Origin: Natronospira elongata
Lineage (GTDB): Bacteria > Pseudomonadota > Gammaproteobacteria > Natronospirales > Natronospiraceae
Assembly: GCF_034931365.1 (NCBI RefSeq)
Contig: NZ_JAYGII010000013.1
Coordinates: forward strand, 1-64,000
Length of the DNA: 64,000 nt
Direction of reading: 5' to 3'
The notes under the pieces are model-generated. The model saw nothing but the letters and a program-made list of their open reading frames with translations, searched no databases and was not told the DNA's origin. Position 1 is the first letter of the stretch; every line of letters starts with the position of its first letter. A program made the position numbers and the translations under genes. Shown here piece after piece: positions 42,417 to 51,682 of this stretch.

Positions 42417-43388
42417 ATGGTAGTCAGTCGATCCCGTTTCTGGCGTACCGGTGCGATCATGTTCCTGATCGTGGTCGGTGGCCTGTCTCTGTTGCCCTAT
42501 CTGATTTCCGACGGTGCCCGAGAGGATTTGCCGGAGGCGCCCTTCGCCGATAGCCGCTTTGCCGAGCTGGATGGATTCCGCGTCCACTATCGCGTGAGTC
42601 CCGCCCAGCCGGCTGACGCCGGTGCCGTTCAGGGTGATCTGCTATTGCTGCACGGCCTGGCGGGGTCGAGTTTCAGCTGGCGCGAGGTCGTCGAGCCCCT
42701 CACCCGTGCCGGTTATCGTGTGATTCGCGTGGACCTGCCACCCTTCGGCTTCAGTGAGCCACGGCTGCCTGCCCAGGCTGGTCTTGGGGAAACCGCGCTG
42801 CTTGAGGCGGTGCTGGATGAAGCGGGCTTGGCCACGGACCGCCTGCACCTGGTGGGCCACTCCATGGGGGCGGCTGCCGCCGCTCGTCTGGCTACCCGTC
42901 TGGAGCGGTCCATTGCCACGGTGACCTTTGTGTCCGGGAGCCTGGATACAGGCAGTGAGGGGGGGCAGGGGATTGGCGGCGTGATCATGCGCTATCCCCC
43001 CGTTCAGCGCTGGATTACCGTAATCGGCAGTCGGCGACTGCTGAACGAGGAAGGCATGGCAAGGGCGCTGGAATCGGCCTATGGCAAGCCGCCCTCGGAT
43101 GCAGCGGTGGCCGGCTATCTTGCCCCCCTGCGTACACGTGGCCGGCCGGCAGCGGTGATCCGTTATCTGCATTCCTCGCGCGAGTCGGTCAGCCCGGACT
43201 CGCTCGGCTCCCTGCAAACGGCCCTGATCTGGGGCGAGCGGGATCAATGGGTGCCCATTTCCCACGGGCGGCGCCTGCAGGACGCCCTGGATGCCCCCCT
43301 CGAGATCATCGATGGGGCCGGCCATAATCCCATGGAGACCCACCCGGAGGCCTTCTCCGAGACCCTGCTGGAATTGCTGGCCCGCTGA
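42417..43388 (+). CDS. Membrane-anchored alpha/beta hydrolase
   Basis: A 323-residue hydrolase with an N-terminal membrane helix (about residues 12-30). The nucleophile elbow is GHSMG (Ser149), the oxyanion segment is LLLHGLAGSS, the acid lies in GERDQW and the histidine in GAGHNPMETHP. The family hydrolyses esters, epoxides or C-C bonds; nothing here fixes the substrate. It follows tldD by 24 bp and may be co-transcribed. Confidence 0.85.
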   Translation: MVVSRSRFWRTGAIMFLIVVGGLSLLPYLISDGAREDLPEAPFADSRFAELDGFRVHYRVSPAQPADAGAVQGDLLLLHGLAGSSFSWREVVEPLTRAGYRVIRVDLPPFGFSEPRLPAQAGLGETALLEAVLDEAGLATDRLHLVGHSMGAAAAARLATRLERSIATVTFVSGSLDTGSEGGQGIGGVIMRYPPVQRWITVIGSRRLLNEEGMARALESAYGKPPSDAAVAGYLAPLRTRGRPAAVIRYLHSSRESVSPDSLGSLQTALIWGERDQWVPISHGRRLQDALDAPLEIIDGAGHNPMETHPEAFSETLLELLAR

Positions 43389-43435
43389 GTCCTTTTGCCG
43401 TTTTTTGACGCCGCCAAGCCATTGCGGCCGAGTTA

Positions 43436-43458
43436 TTTGTGTTATATTATTGCATAAC
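43436..43458. promoter_or_regulatory. Probable Zur operator of the zinc-uptake operon
   Basis: TGTTATATTAT at 43440-43450 matches the left half and centre of the gammaproteobacterial Zur box (TGTTATANTATAACA); the right half (TGCATAAC) is less perfect. By eye, 15 of 23 positions fit the E. coli-type consensus. It is an AT-rich island in GC-rich DNA, 25 bp before the first start codon of a znu operon, which supports the call. Confidence 0.6.
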
Positions 43459-43483
43459 GATTATCCGGACCCGAGGTAAGCCC

Positions 43484-43909
43484 ATGCCAGGTCAGGCTGC
43501 GGACAAGCAATTCGACTATGTCGCCATCGGCATGTCCGGCCTGTGCGTGCTTCACTGCACGGCACTGCCGGTTTTGGCCGCCGCTCTGCCCTGGATCGCC
43601 AATCTGGCTATCGTCGATGACTGGTTTCACATTGCCATGCTGTTCGTGGTGGTGCCGGTCAGTCTCTATGCTCTGGGCCGTGCCTGGCGCTGTTCTGGCC
43701 ACGGTGCGCCCCTGGCCATCGGCGTCGTGGGTCTGGTGCTGATGGTCGTGGCCACCTTCGAGTTCATGGCCTGGCACAGCACAGGCCTTGAACAGACCCT
43801 GACCCTGATGGGTGCCGGGATTCTAACCGTGGCACACCTGATCAATCTGCGGAACTTGTTCCGTGCCAAGCGGGTCGTTTCACTGGAAATGCCCGGCAGC
43901 CGCTGCTGA
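43484..43909 (+). CDS. MerC-domain membrane protein
   Basis: A 141-residue protein with four hydrophobic helices. Cys-x-x-His-Cys in GLCVLHCTALPVL at the first helix fits the MerC family of metal transport proteins, originally described in mercury operons. In this position, first in a zinc operon, it more likely handles zinc. ATG 43484 has GAGGTAAG upstream; the frame back to 43439 crosses the operator. Confidence 0.75.
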   Translation: MPGQAADKQFDYVAIGMSGLCVLHCTALPVLAAALPWIANLAIVDDWFHIAMLFVVVPVSLYALGRAWRCSGHGAPLAIGVVGLVLMVVATFEFMAWHSTGLEQTLTLMGAGILTVAHLINLRNLFRAKRVVSLEMPGSRC

Positions 43910-43952
43910 GTTCAAGCGCTTCCCCAATCAGCCTGTTTCGAGGGCTTATCGC

Positions 43953-44258
43953 ATGACGATCAGGATGTCTCACAGTCTGATGCGTACTGCCTGGCTGCTG
44001 GCCCTGGTCGCCGGTCTGTTGCTTCCCCTGTCTGAAACCCTTCATGCCCAGGAGCATGTGGGTGAGCCCGGGCATGCCGTTGAGCATTGCCTGAGCTGTC
44101 AGTTGCTTTCCCCCAAGTCCGGCCCCTTGCCGGTGGCCGAGTTCACAGTTGCCATGCCGCAGATGGCGGTGAGTGGACTCAATTCCCCCGTTGAATCCGG
44201 CCGTGTCCAGTCCATACCGGACTACGCTATCGCCGTTCGCGCCCCGCCCGGAATCTGA
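43953..44258 (+). CDS. DUF2946-like small exported Cys/His protein
   Basis: A 101-residue protein with a signal peptide or anchor (MRTAWLLALVAGLLLPL) followed by a His/Cys-bearing segment (HAQEHVGEPGHAVEHCLSC) of the type seen in DUF2946 proteins, which accompany copper or zinc systems. The HCxxC-like motif suggests metal binding in the periplasm. Start ATG 43953 was chosen because the frame upstream overlaps the MerC-like gene. Confidence 0.6.
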   Translation: MTIRMSHSLMRTAWLLALVAGLLLPLSETLHAQEHVGEPGHAVEHCLSCQLLSPKSGPLPVAEFTVAMPQMAVSGLNSPVESGRVQSIPDYAIAVRAPPGI

Positions 44259-44388
44259 ACCGGCGATGCGGTCGTTCAGGGTCTCTGTCGACTGCCTATC
44301 GATCCCCGAAATTTATACCCGGAACCATCGGCATGTCCCCGTGCCGGTGAGTTCCCGTGAAGTCATCCCTTATTCAGGAGTACAAGCA

Positions 44389-45933
44389 ATGAAGCTTAGC
44401 CAGACAATTGTTGGCCTGATGCTGATCTCCGGCCTTTCCGTCTCACCGCTGTTTGCCGGCGATGCAACCGAGGCCGACGACAGCGATTTGCGCATGGATC
44501 AGGTCCTGGCCCAGGCTGAGACCACCCCCGAAGCCGAGCAGCAACGCCAGGCCGGTCCCGCCCGTGATCCCCTGGACCCCCAGCCGGCCCGTATGCGGGC
44601 CATGCAAGTGGGTGGTGGTGATCAGGAGGTCACTTCCGGCACTGCCTTCAACCCGGCCATTTCCGTCATTCTGGACGGGGTCTACTACAACGAATTCAGC
44701 GGTCATGTTGAAGATGCCCCCGGTTTCGACTTTGGCCATGACCATGGCCATGGCGGCCATGGCCATGGCCTGGAGTCGGGTTTCCAGATCCGCGAAGCGG
44801 AGCTGTCCTTTTCCGGCACAGTGGACCCTTACTTCGACATGTTCGTGATGGCAGCCCTGTTCGAAAACGGGGTGGAGCTGGAAGAGGCCTATGTCACCAC
44901 ACGCTCCCTGCCGGCCGGGCTGCAGATCAAGGCCGGTCGCTTCCTGAGTGATGTGGGTTACATCAACAAGCAGCATATCCATGACTGGCAGTTCGTCGAT
45001 GCCCCCTGGGTTATAGACAACCTGTTTGGTGAGGAAGGCTTGCGCGAAAACGGTATCCAGCTCACCTGGATGCCGGCCACTCGCAGCTACACCCGTTTTG
45101 GTCTGGAATTGCTCCACGGCGAGAGTGAAGGTGTGGCCAACTATGTGGGTGATGGCCGCCATGAAATGGTGACTGTCCTGCCAAGGCACGTCGTGGATCC
45201 CAATGTGGGCCCCGATGATCCGGGGGCTGAAGAGCCGGTTCGCAACCGCTGGCGTGATGACAAGGGGCTGCACCAGACTTCCTCTCCGCGTCTGATCACC
45301 GCCTTCGCCAAGTGGGCACCCAATCTTGGCTATGACCATGCCTTGCAACTCGGGGTATTCGGCGGTGTGAGCGACGCCCACCAGATGGAAGAGACCCATT
45401 CCAGCGGTCGCTTGGAGACCTGGGACGGGGACGCGAAGTTCTATGGTTTTGACCTCGTCTACAAGTACGACGGTGGCGGCATCCATGGTCATCGGAGCTT
45501 TCAGTTCCAGACCGAGTACATTCGTCGTGAGATGAATCTGCATTACCAGAGCCGACAGTTCACTGATTTCGGTACCCTTGAGCCCACCACCCGCAACCCC
45601 GATGGCGACGTGGTCGATCAGGAATGGGTTCAGGACGGTATATATGCCCAGGCGGTCTACGGCTTCGCGCCGCGTTGGAACATGGGCCTGCGGGTCGATG
45701 CCCTGGGTCTGACCAATGATGCCTATGAAGATCAGCCCGACGGTCGTGGCCTGCCGGTGAGTCTGGGTTCCTCCAAGCGTTTTGCCCTGCAGACGACTTA
45801 CGCGCCCACGGAGTTTTCCCGCATCAGAGCGCAGCTCAACTATAACGACTTCGCCCACCACGATGATGAGGCCTGGGAGTTCATGCTGCAGTACAACATC
45901 AGTCTGGGTGTGCATGGTGCCCACGCATTCTGA
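44389..45933 (+). CDS. His-rich outer-membrane beta-barrel protein, probable zinc uptake
   Basis: A 514-residue exported protein (signal peptide ends near LFAG). After a polar linker, repeated amphipathic strands and a C-terminus ending in an aromatic residue indicate an outer-membrane barrel. A histidine-rich loop at about residues 106-126 (FGHDHGHGGHGHG) is well suited to bind zinc. I see no TonB-receptor plug domain, though similar proteins are sometimes labelled zinc-regulated TonB-dependent receptors. CAGGAG lies eight bases before ATG 44389. Its place before znuA supports entry of zinc across the outer membrane. Confidence 0.78.
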   Translation: MKLSQTIVGLMLISGLSVSPLFAGDATEADDSDLRMDQVLAQAETTPEAEQQRQAGPARDPLDPQPARMRAMQVGGGDQEVTSGTAFNPAISVILDGVYYNEFSGHVEDAPGFDFGHDHGHGGHGHGLESGFQIREAELSFSGTVDPYFDMFVMAALFENGVELEEAYVTTRSLPAGLQIKAGRFLSDVGYINKQHIHDWQFVDAPWVIDNLFGEEGLRENGIQLTWMPATRSYTRFGLELLHGESEGVANYVGDGRHEMVTVLPRHVVDPNVGPDDPGAEEPVRNRWRDDKGLHQTSSPRLITAFAKWAPNLGYDHALQLGVFGGVSDAHQMEETHSSGRLETWDGDAKFYGFDLVYKYDGGGIHGHRSFQFQTEYIRREMNLHYQSRQFTDFGTLEPTTRNPDGDVVDQEWVQDGIYAQAVYGFAPRWNMGLRVDALGLTNDAYEDQPDGRGLPVSLGSSKRFALQTTYAPTEFSRIRAQLNYNDFAHHDDEAWEFMLQYNISLGVHGAHAF

Positions 45934-46033
45934 TGCCTGTTGAGGAAAACAAGCCGGGTTTGTCTACCCGATGGATTGAGAAAGAATCAGACTCCCGCTG
46001 GTTCCAGGATCGGCGGTGGTAGAGGAGAGAGTC

Positions 46034-46921
46034 ATGAAACGAGTGATTATCGGAATGCTGTTGATGCTGGCGGCCGTGGCTGCCAGTGCCGAAGTCCGGG
46101 TAGCGGCCACCGTGCCCAACATGGGCATGCTGGCGCGGGTGATCGGCGGTGATGCCGTTGATGTGACGGTGATGGCGCCGGCCGATCGGGATGCCCATTA
46201 CCTGGAGGCCCGCCCCTCGATGATGGCGGCACTGCGCCGTGCCGATGTGGTGGTGGCCGTGGGTGCCGAGCTGGAAGTAGGCTGGCTGCCGGCCGCCCTC
46301 CAGGGTGCCAACAATCCCCGAGTGCAGGTGGGGCGAACCGGCTACTTCGAGGGCGCTGCCCACATCGAGCTGATCGAGGCTGGTGCAGCTGCGGACCGTG
46401 CGGGTGGTGATGTGCACCCGGCCGGCAACCCGCATTTTTACATGGACCCCCAGCGCATGGCCGAGGTCGGCTTTGCCCTGGCCGAGCGTCTGGGCCGCCT
46501 GGATTCGGACAATGCCGAGCGTTTTCTGGAGAATGCGGAACGATTTGCCGCCATGGCGGACGAAAGGGTCGCGGCCTGGTTGGAGCGTGCCGAGGATGTG
46601 CCGGGTGCCGTGCTGTATCATAAGGACGCCAATTATTTGATGCGTCTGATTGATGCCCCCATCCTGGGTTATCTGGAACCCCTGCCGGGGATTCCGCCCA
46701 CGGCCCGTCATCTGCGAGGCCTGGTTCGGGATCTGGATGGCCGGGACGGGATTACCCTGTATACGGATTTCCAGCCCTCACGCGGCGCGGATTTTCTGGA
46801 GCGTGAACTGGGTTGGCCCAGTCGCCAGTTGCCCAACCAGGTGAGCACGACTGCGGATGACGCCGAGGAGTATTTCGAGATGATTGATCGCTGGGTTGAG
46901 GCCCTGGCCAGTGTCCGCTGA
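46034..46921 (+). CDS. znuA: Zinc ABC transporter substrate-binding protein
   Basis: A 295-residue periplasmic binding protein of the cluster A-I metal group, with a signal peptide (about residues 1-19). Probable ligands are His55 (DAHYLEARPS), His134 (NPHFYMDP) and His196 (YHKDANY). It lacks the long His/Asp-rich loop of E. coli ZnuA. The ATG at 46034 follows GAGGAGAG; its end overlaps znuC by 11 bp. The operon context (znuC, znuB, Zur site) makes zinc the likely metal, although manganese binders have a similar fold. Confidence 0.9.
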   Translation: MKRVIIGMLLMLAAVAASAEVRVAATVPNMGMLARVIGGDAVDVTVMAPADRDAHYLEARPSMMAALRRADVVVAVGAELEVGWLPAALQGANNPRVQVGRTGYFEGAAHIELIEAGAAADRAGGDVHPAGNPHFYMDPQRMAEVGFALAERLGRLDSDNAERFLENAERFAAMADERVAAWLERAEDVPGAVLYHKDANYLMRLIDAPILGYLEPLPGIPPTARHLRGLVRDLDGRDGITLYTDFQPSRGADFLERELGWPSRQLPNQVSTTADDAEEYFEMIDRWVEALASVR

Positions 46922-47513
46922 TACCGCCACAACTGCGCTGCTGGCCGTCAAGGAGGTGGTAGCGGGATACGCGGGGCCCGTCGTGGGCCCCGTGTCTTTT
47001 GACGTCTATCCCGGCGAGGTGCTTGGCCTGCGGGGGCCCAATGGCTGTGGCAAGTCCACCCTGCTCAAGGCCATCACCGGGGAAGCCAAACGGTTTGCCG
47101 GTAAGATCGTCCGCTGCAATGGCCTGACCGTGACCCACCATCAACAACGCCCGGAATTGCCACCGGAATTGCCCTTGCTGGGGCGGGAGTTGTTGCGGGT
47201 GATGGGGGCGGATCGCGGCGATGCCCCGGGCATCATCAAGCCGCTCCTGTATCGACCCATCAATCGCATGAGCGGCGGGCAGTTCCAGTTGTTGGAGGCA
47301 TGGGCCTGTCTGGGTGGTGACGCGGAGCTGGTGCTGCTGGACGAGCCCACCAACAACCTGGACGGTGAGGCGATCGAAGCCCTTGCCCATATTCTGCGCA
47401 CGGCTCGACCGCCGCGCGCCGTCCTGCTGGTCAGTCATGAGCGGGCCTTCCTGGAAGAAAACTGCACCCGTATCGTTGAGATTGGCCGACCCGGGGAGGG
47501 ACAGGGTTCGTGA
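46911..47513 (+). CDS. znuC: Zinc ABC transporter ATP-binding protein
   Basis: A 200-residue ATPase, shorter than the usual roughly 250, lacking C-terminal extensions. Walker A GPNGCGKST (42-50), signature SGGQ (121-124) and Walker B LVLLDEP are all intact. GTG 46911 is chosen with TGAGG nine bases before; an ATG at 46884 is deeper inside znuA. The stop overlaps znuB's GTG start. Confidence 0.88.
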   Translation: MSADTATTALLAVKEVVAGYAGPVVGPVSFDVYPGEVLGLRGPNGCGKSTLLKAITGEAKRFAGKIVRCNGLTVTHHQQRPELPPELPLLGRELLRVMGADRGDAPGIIKPLLYRPINRMSGGQFQLLEAWACLGGDAELVLLDEPTNNLDGEAIEALAHILRTARPPRAVLLVSHERAFLEENCTRIVEIGRPGEGQGS

Positions 47514-48325
47514 GTGACTTTATTCTTTTTGACCCTCTTTTTCGTCAACCTTTCGTCATTGGCCTGCTGCTGAGCATTGCCCTGTCACTGCTGGGCGCCT
47601 ACCTCCGCATGCGGGAGGAATGGCTGGCGGCCATGGGTCTGTCCCATATGGCGGCAGCCGGCGGGGTAGCGGCCTTGCCGCTCGGTATCCCAGCCCTCGC
47701 CGGGGCACTGCTGGCAGCCGCCCTGGCGGCGATTGCCAAGGGTCTGCTACCCAAGGCCAGCAACAGCCATTACGGACTCATGTTGTTGCTGGGTTGGGCC
47801 GGGGCAATGATACTGGCGGCCAACACCCATCAGGGTGAAGTGGTGGGCGAGGCCTTGTTGCGAGGCCAGCTCTATTTCACCAGCACGCCGCATCTCATCG
47901 GCTCCCTGGCCCTGGTGGCGGTGCTCCTGTTTGCCTTGAGCTGGCTGTCGCCACGGCTGCTGGCCGAGCGTTTCTTCCCGGACCATTTTTCCGCCAATCG
48001 CATTCCGGCCTGGCCCCATCGGCTCCTGTTCGGGGCCTTGGTGGTGGTGGCTGCCGTCCTGGGCACCCTGGCCATGGGCGCCATGAGCGCCTTTGCCATG
48101 TTCTTTGTTCCAGCCTGGGTCGCTTTCGTGCTGGTCCGGGGCTGGCGCTGGGCCCTGGCCTTGACCGTGGCACTGGGCGTGGGCTGCTATCTGCTCGCCT
48201 TCGTGCTGTCCATGTTGCTGGATCAGCCCTTCGGGCCTACCCTGACCCTCTGTCTGGCCGCCCTGGCCCTGCTCCGGCTGTTCGCCCACCGGGCCGCCCG
48301 GGTGGCCGGCGCGCCTGGTGAATAG
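47510..48325 (+). CDS. znuB: Zinc ABC transporter permease
   Basis: A 271-residue inner-membrane permease of the ABC-3 family with seven to eight helices; REEWLAAMGLSHMAAAGG near the N-terminus is the conserved cytoplasmic coupling region. GTG start in GTGA overlap with znuC. It completes a ZnuACB importer. Confidence 0.88.
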   Translation: MSDFILFDPLFRQPFVIGLLLSIALSLLGAYLRMREEWLAAMGLSHMAAAGGVAALPLGIPALAGALLAAALAAIAKGLLPKASNSHYGLMLLLGWAGAMILAANTHQGEVVGEALLRGQLYFTSTPHLIGSLALVAVLLFALSWLSPRLLAERFFPDHFSANRIPAWPHRLLFGALVVVAAVLGTLAMGAMSAFAMFFVPAWVAFVLVRGWRWALALTVALGVGCYLLAFVLSMLLDQPFGPTLTLCLAALALLRLFAHRAARVAGAPGE

Positions 48326-48364
48326 GCGTTATCATGGGTGGCTGATCCCCTGTAGCCCAAGACC

Positions 48365-49393
48365 ATGAAACTGCGACCCGAACAGCTAGGCCAACACCTG
48401 AACAAGCAGCTCGCGCCGGTCTATCTCATTGCCGGTGATGAGCCCTTGCTGGTTGATGAAGCTGCTGACAGCGTGCGACGCAAGGCCCGCGAGGCCGGTG
48501 TGGAGGAACGCACGAGCTTCATGGCCGAAAAGGATTTTGACTGGCAGGCCCTCAGTGATTCCGCCGCCAGCCTCTCCCTGTTCGCCCAGCAACGCCTGGT
48601 GGAACTCCGCCTGCCGTCGGCCAAGCCCGGCCGGGAAGGCAGCAAGGCCCTGACTGACTGGGCCGAGCGTCCGCCCGAGGACCATACCCTGATCGTGATC
48701 AGCGGCAAGCTGGATCGCAGCCAGCGCAATGCCAAATGGGTCAAGGCGCTGGAGTCCGCCGGCGTGATGGTGGAAGTCTGGCCGGTGCCCCGTCATCAGC
48801 TGCCCCAGTGGGTGCAGCAGCGGATGATTGCGGCTGGCCTCCAGGTGTCCCGGGATGCGGCCCGTTTCATTGCTGAAAGGGTGGAGGGCAATCTCCTCGC
48901 CGCCGCACAGGAAATCGAGAAGTTGCGCCTGTTGCTTGGCGAGGGCGTGGTGGACGACGAGACCGTGCGTGGCGCGGTGGTGGATAGCGCTCGCTACGAT
49001 CCCTTCCAGCTTGCCGATGCCGCGCTTGCCGGGCAGACGGCGCGGGCGGTCAAGATCCTTGAGGGGCTGCATGGTGAAGGCGTGGAACCGCCACTGCTGG
49101 TCTGGGTCCTGGCCCGCGAGATCCGCGCCATGGCCGACATGGCCTCGGGCCTGGCCCGGGGCCGGCGCCTGGACGATGTCACCCGTCGTGTCTGGGCCAG
49201 TCGCCGTGGGCTGGTGGAGAAGGCGCTCAAGCGTCACAACGAGACCCGCTGGCTGGCCCTGCTGGCCGAAGCCGGGGAATTGGACGCCATGGCCAAGGGT
49301 GCTCGCTGCGGCAATCCCTGGGACGCCCTGCAGCGCCTGGTCATGGCCATCAGCTCCGTGGAAGCCGGTCGCCGCCTGGGGCTGGTAGCCTGA
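48365..49393 (+). CDS. holA: DNA polymerase III delta subunit
   Basis: A 342-residue clamp-loader subunit that opens the beta clamp. The N-terminal LAPVYLIAGDEPLLVDEA and the FAQQRLVELRLPSAKPG segments are typical. In most gammaproteobacteria holA sits between lptE and nadD; here neither is adjacent: nadD lies 16 kb away and the preceding gene is znuB. Confidence 0.95.
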   Translation: MKLRPEQLGQHLNKQLAPVYLIAGDEPLLVDEAADSVRRKAREAGVEERTSFMAEKDFDWQALSDSAASLSLFAQQRLVELRLPSAKPGREGSKALTDWAERPPEDHTLIVISGKLDRSQRNAKWVKALESAGVMVEVWPVPRHQLPQWVQQRMIAAGLQVSRDAARFIAERVEGNLLAAAQEIEKLRLLLGEGVVDDETVRGAVVDSARYDPFQLADAALAGQTARAVKILEGLHGEGVEPPLLVWVLAREIRAMADMASGLARGRRLDDVTRRVWASRRGLVEKALKRHNETRWLALLAEAGELDAMAKGARCGNPWDALQRLVMAISSVEAGRRLGLVA

Positions 49394-49441
49394 CCGCGCC
49401 CTCTGTGTGCACAAGTCCCGCGCTGACCCGGGTGTACCGGG

Positions 49442-50539
49442 CTATGCCTGTTCGGCCGCCTTCACCAGGGGCAGGAGTTCGTCGATGACGGCGTCCAGGC
49501 TGGCGCGGTCGTCGCGGACGACGGTGATGTGGCCGAGCTTGCGGCGGGGGCGGGGCGCCTTGCCGTAATCGTGGTAGTGAGCGTCCTCGTGGCGGATCAC
49601 CCCTTCCAGGGCCGGCATGCGCCCAAGGCAGTTGATCATCGCCGAGACGCCCCGGGGGCGGGTGGAGCCCAGGGGCAGGTCGAGGATGCCACGCAGGTGG
49701 TTCTCGAACTGGCTGGTGGCGGCGCCCTCGATGGTCCAGTGCCCTGAATTGTGCACCCGCGGGGCCATTTCATTGGCAATCAGGCGGCCGGCCTTCTCGA
49801 AATATTCCACCGTCAGGATGCCCGCATAGTCATGGGCCTCCATCAGCGCCGCGAGCTGCTTCTCCGCCGTGGCCTGCAGCGCCGGGTCGGCGGCAGGCGC
49901 AATGGACAGGCGCAGGATGCCGTCCTCGTGGCGGTTCTCGCTCAGGGGGTAGAAGCGGGTATCGCCGGAGCGGTTGCGCACACCGATCAGGGAGACTTCG
50001 CGTTCGAAGTCGACAAAGCCTTCCAGGATCAGGGGCGCGCCGGAGAGGCCCTCCCAGGCCTTGGCAATCTCCGCCTCGCTTCGGATCAATTGCTGGCCAC
50101 GGCCGTCATAGCCCATCCGTCGACGCTTGAGCATGGCCGGCAAGCCGAGTGCTTTAACCGCCGACTCCAGTTCCGCCAGGCTGTCCACCGAGCGATAGGG
50201 GGCGGTTTCAATCCCGTGGCGGGCGAAGCATTCCTTTTCCCGCAGCCGATCCTGGGCCGCCCCGAGGATGGCCGGGCCGGGGTGGACGGGGATACCGGAC
50301 GCCGCGGCTTCCAGGGCCTCAACGGGGACGTTTTCCACGTCGTAGGTGAGCAGTTCCACCTGTCCGGCCAGCCGGCGGATGTCCTCGGCCTGCATGAAAT
50401 CACCGAGCACAATGTCGCCCACCTGGGCGCCGGGGCTGTCCTCGCTCTTGTCGAGAAAAGTGAAGCGCAGGCCAAGGGGATAGCCGGCCAGGGCCATCAT
50501 GCGGCCGAGTTGGCCGGCGCCGATGATTCCAATGCTCAT
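49442..50539 (-). CDS. purK: N5-carboxyaminoimidazole ribonucleotide synthetase
   Basis: A 365-residue ATP-grasp enzyme of purine synthesis that joins bicarbonate to AIR. GIIGAGQLGRMMALAGYPLG opens the protein, RRMGYDGRGQ is the ATP-loop motif, and EMAPRVHNSGHWTIEGA is the metal/ATP site. It follows purE by 22 bp in one operon and converges with holA. Confidence 0.97.
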   Translation of the reverse strand: MSIGIIGAGQLGRMMALAGYPLGLRFTFLDKSEDSPGAQVGDIVLGDFMQAEDIRRLAGQVELLTYDVENVPVEALEAAASGIPVHPGPAILGAAQDRLREKECFARHGIETAPYRSVDSLAELESAVKALGLPAMLKRRRMGYDGRGQQLIRSEAEIAKAWEGLSGAPLILEGFVDFEREVSLIGVRNRSGDTRFYPLSENRHEDGILRLSIAPAADPALQATAEKQLAALMEAHDYAGILTVEYFEKAGRLIANEMAPRVHNSGHWTIEGAATSQFENHLRGILDLPLGSTRPRGVSAMINCLGRMPALEGVIRHEDAHYHDYGKAPRPRRKLGHITVVRDDRASLDAVIDELLPLVKAAEQA

Positions 50540-50561
50540 GATTGCCGTGGTCTCCGGGCTG

Positions 50562-51065
50562 TCATTCCGGTCGCGGATCGGGATTGCTCAGAACGCGTTG
50601 GGTCTGGGCGGCGCGGAAATCGTCCAGGGCCTCGCGAACTTCATCGTAGTGGTTGGCCAGCATGGCCGCCGCGAGCAGGGCGGCGTTGGTGGCGCCCGCT
50701 TTGCCGATGGCCAGGGTGCCCACCGGCACGCCGGCCGGCATCTGGGCTATGGAAAGCAGGGAGTCCATGCCATTGAGTGCCTTGGACTGCACCGGCACGC
50801 CCAGCACCGGCAGAGGCGTCTTGGCGGCGGCCATGCCCGGCAGGTGGGCGGCGCCGCCAGCCCCGGCAATCAGGACTTCCAGGCCGCGATCCCGGGCCTC
50901 GGCGCAGTATTCGAACAGCAGATCCGGAGTGCGGTGGGCGGAGACCACCCGGGTTTCGCAGGGCACGCCCAGCTTCTCCAGGGTTTCCACCGCATGCCGC
51001 ATGGTTTCCCAGTCCGACTGGGAGCCCATGATGATCCCGACCAATGCCTGCTTCCCTGTTTCCAT
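50562..51065 (-). CDS. purE: N5-CAIR mutase
   Basis: A 167-residue class I PurE. MGSQSDWETM holds the phosphate-binding loop, SAHRTP the catalytic histidine and GAGGAAHLPGM the second loop. It converts N5-CAIR to CAIR together with purK. A roughly 115-bp leader separates it from darP upstream. Confidence 0.97.
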   Translation of the reverse strand: METGKQALVGIIMGSQSDWETMRHAVETLEKLGVPCETRVVSAHRTPDLLFEYCAEARDRGLEVLIAGAGGAAHLPGMAAAKTPLPVLGVPVQSKALNGMDSLLSIAQMPAGVPVGTLAIGKAGATNAALLAAAMLANHYDEVREALDDFRAAQTQRVLSNPDPRPE

Positions 51066-51178
51066 GACATCACCACGAAAGGCCCGACGGGCAGCGGCGC
51101 CCGCAAAGGGGGCCGGCCGGGCCGGGCTAAAAACGGTCTATTGTACGCAAATCCGGTAAACAGGGCGAGTAATGCGGC

Positions 51179-51682
51179 TTAAGCGAGTCGATCACGCAGC
51201 AGCCGGAACAGGGTGCGAGCCGACGCCGGCGGCTGTCCGTGGATCTCCTCCTGGCGGGCATGGTGGGCCAGACGACTGGCTTCGGCGAAGTCGTCCGCCT
51301 CAAGCAGCCCTTTCAGTTCGGCCTCCACCTCGGTCTCGCCCTCCATCAGCCCGTCCCGCAGGCGTTCCAGGCGATGAAAGGCGCGTGCGGCCGTTCGCTG
51401 ATCCGCCTCACGCTGGCGCAGCGCCGCTTCGATGGACGCCGGATCCAGCTTGCGCATGAGTGTACCGATACGCTGACGTTCACGGCGCAGTCCACCGCCA
51501 CGTCGCATGTGGCGGATGCGGCGGATGGCGGCAAGCAGCTCATCCGGCAGGCCCAGCTCGTCGAGGGTGCTGTCCGGAAGTTCGGCCAGGCGGATCCCCA
51601 GGGTCTGTCGCTCCTCGGCCTCGCGCTTGCGGTGAGAGCGGGACGGGCGGTCGCCACCGCCCGTCCCCCGGGGGTCAGTCAT
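51179..51682 (-). CDS. darP: Ribosome biogenesis factor DarP (YjgA family)
   Basis: A 167-residue highly charged helical protein of the DUF615/YjgA family, which assists maturation of the 50S subunit. The segments RQTLGIRLAELPDSTLDELG and IGTLMRKLDPASIEAAL are family hallmarks. ATG 51682 overlaps the asparaginase gene stop by 8 bp; the longer frame upstream is only overlap. Confidence 0.9.
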   Translation of the reverse strand: MTDPRGTGGGDRPSRSHRKREAEERQTLGIRLAELPDSTLDELGLPDELLAAIRRIRHMRRGGGLRRERQRIGTLMRKLDPASIEAALRQREADQRTAARAFHRLERLRDGLMEGETEVEAELKGLLEADDFAEASRLAHHARQEEIHGQPPASARTLFRLLRDRLA

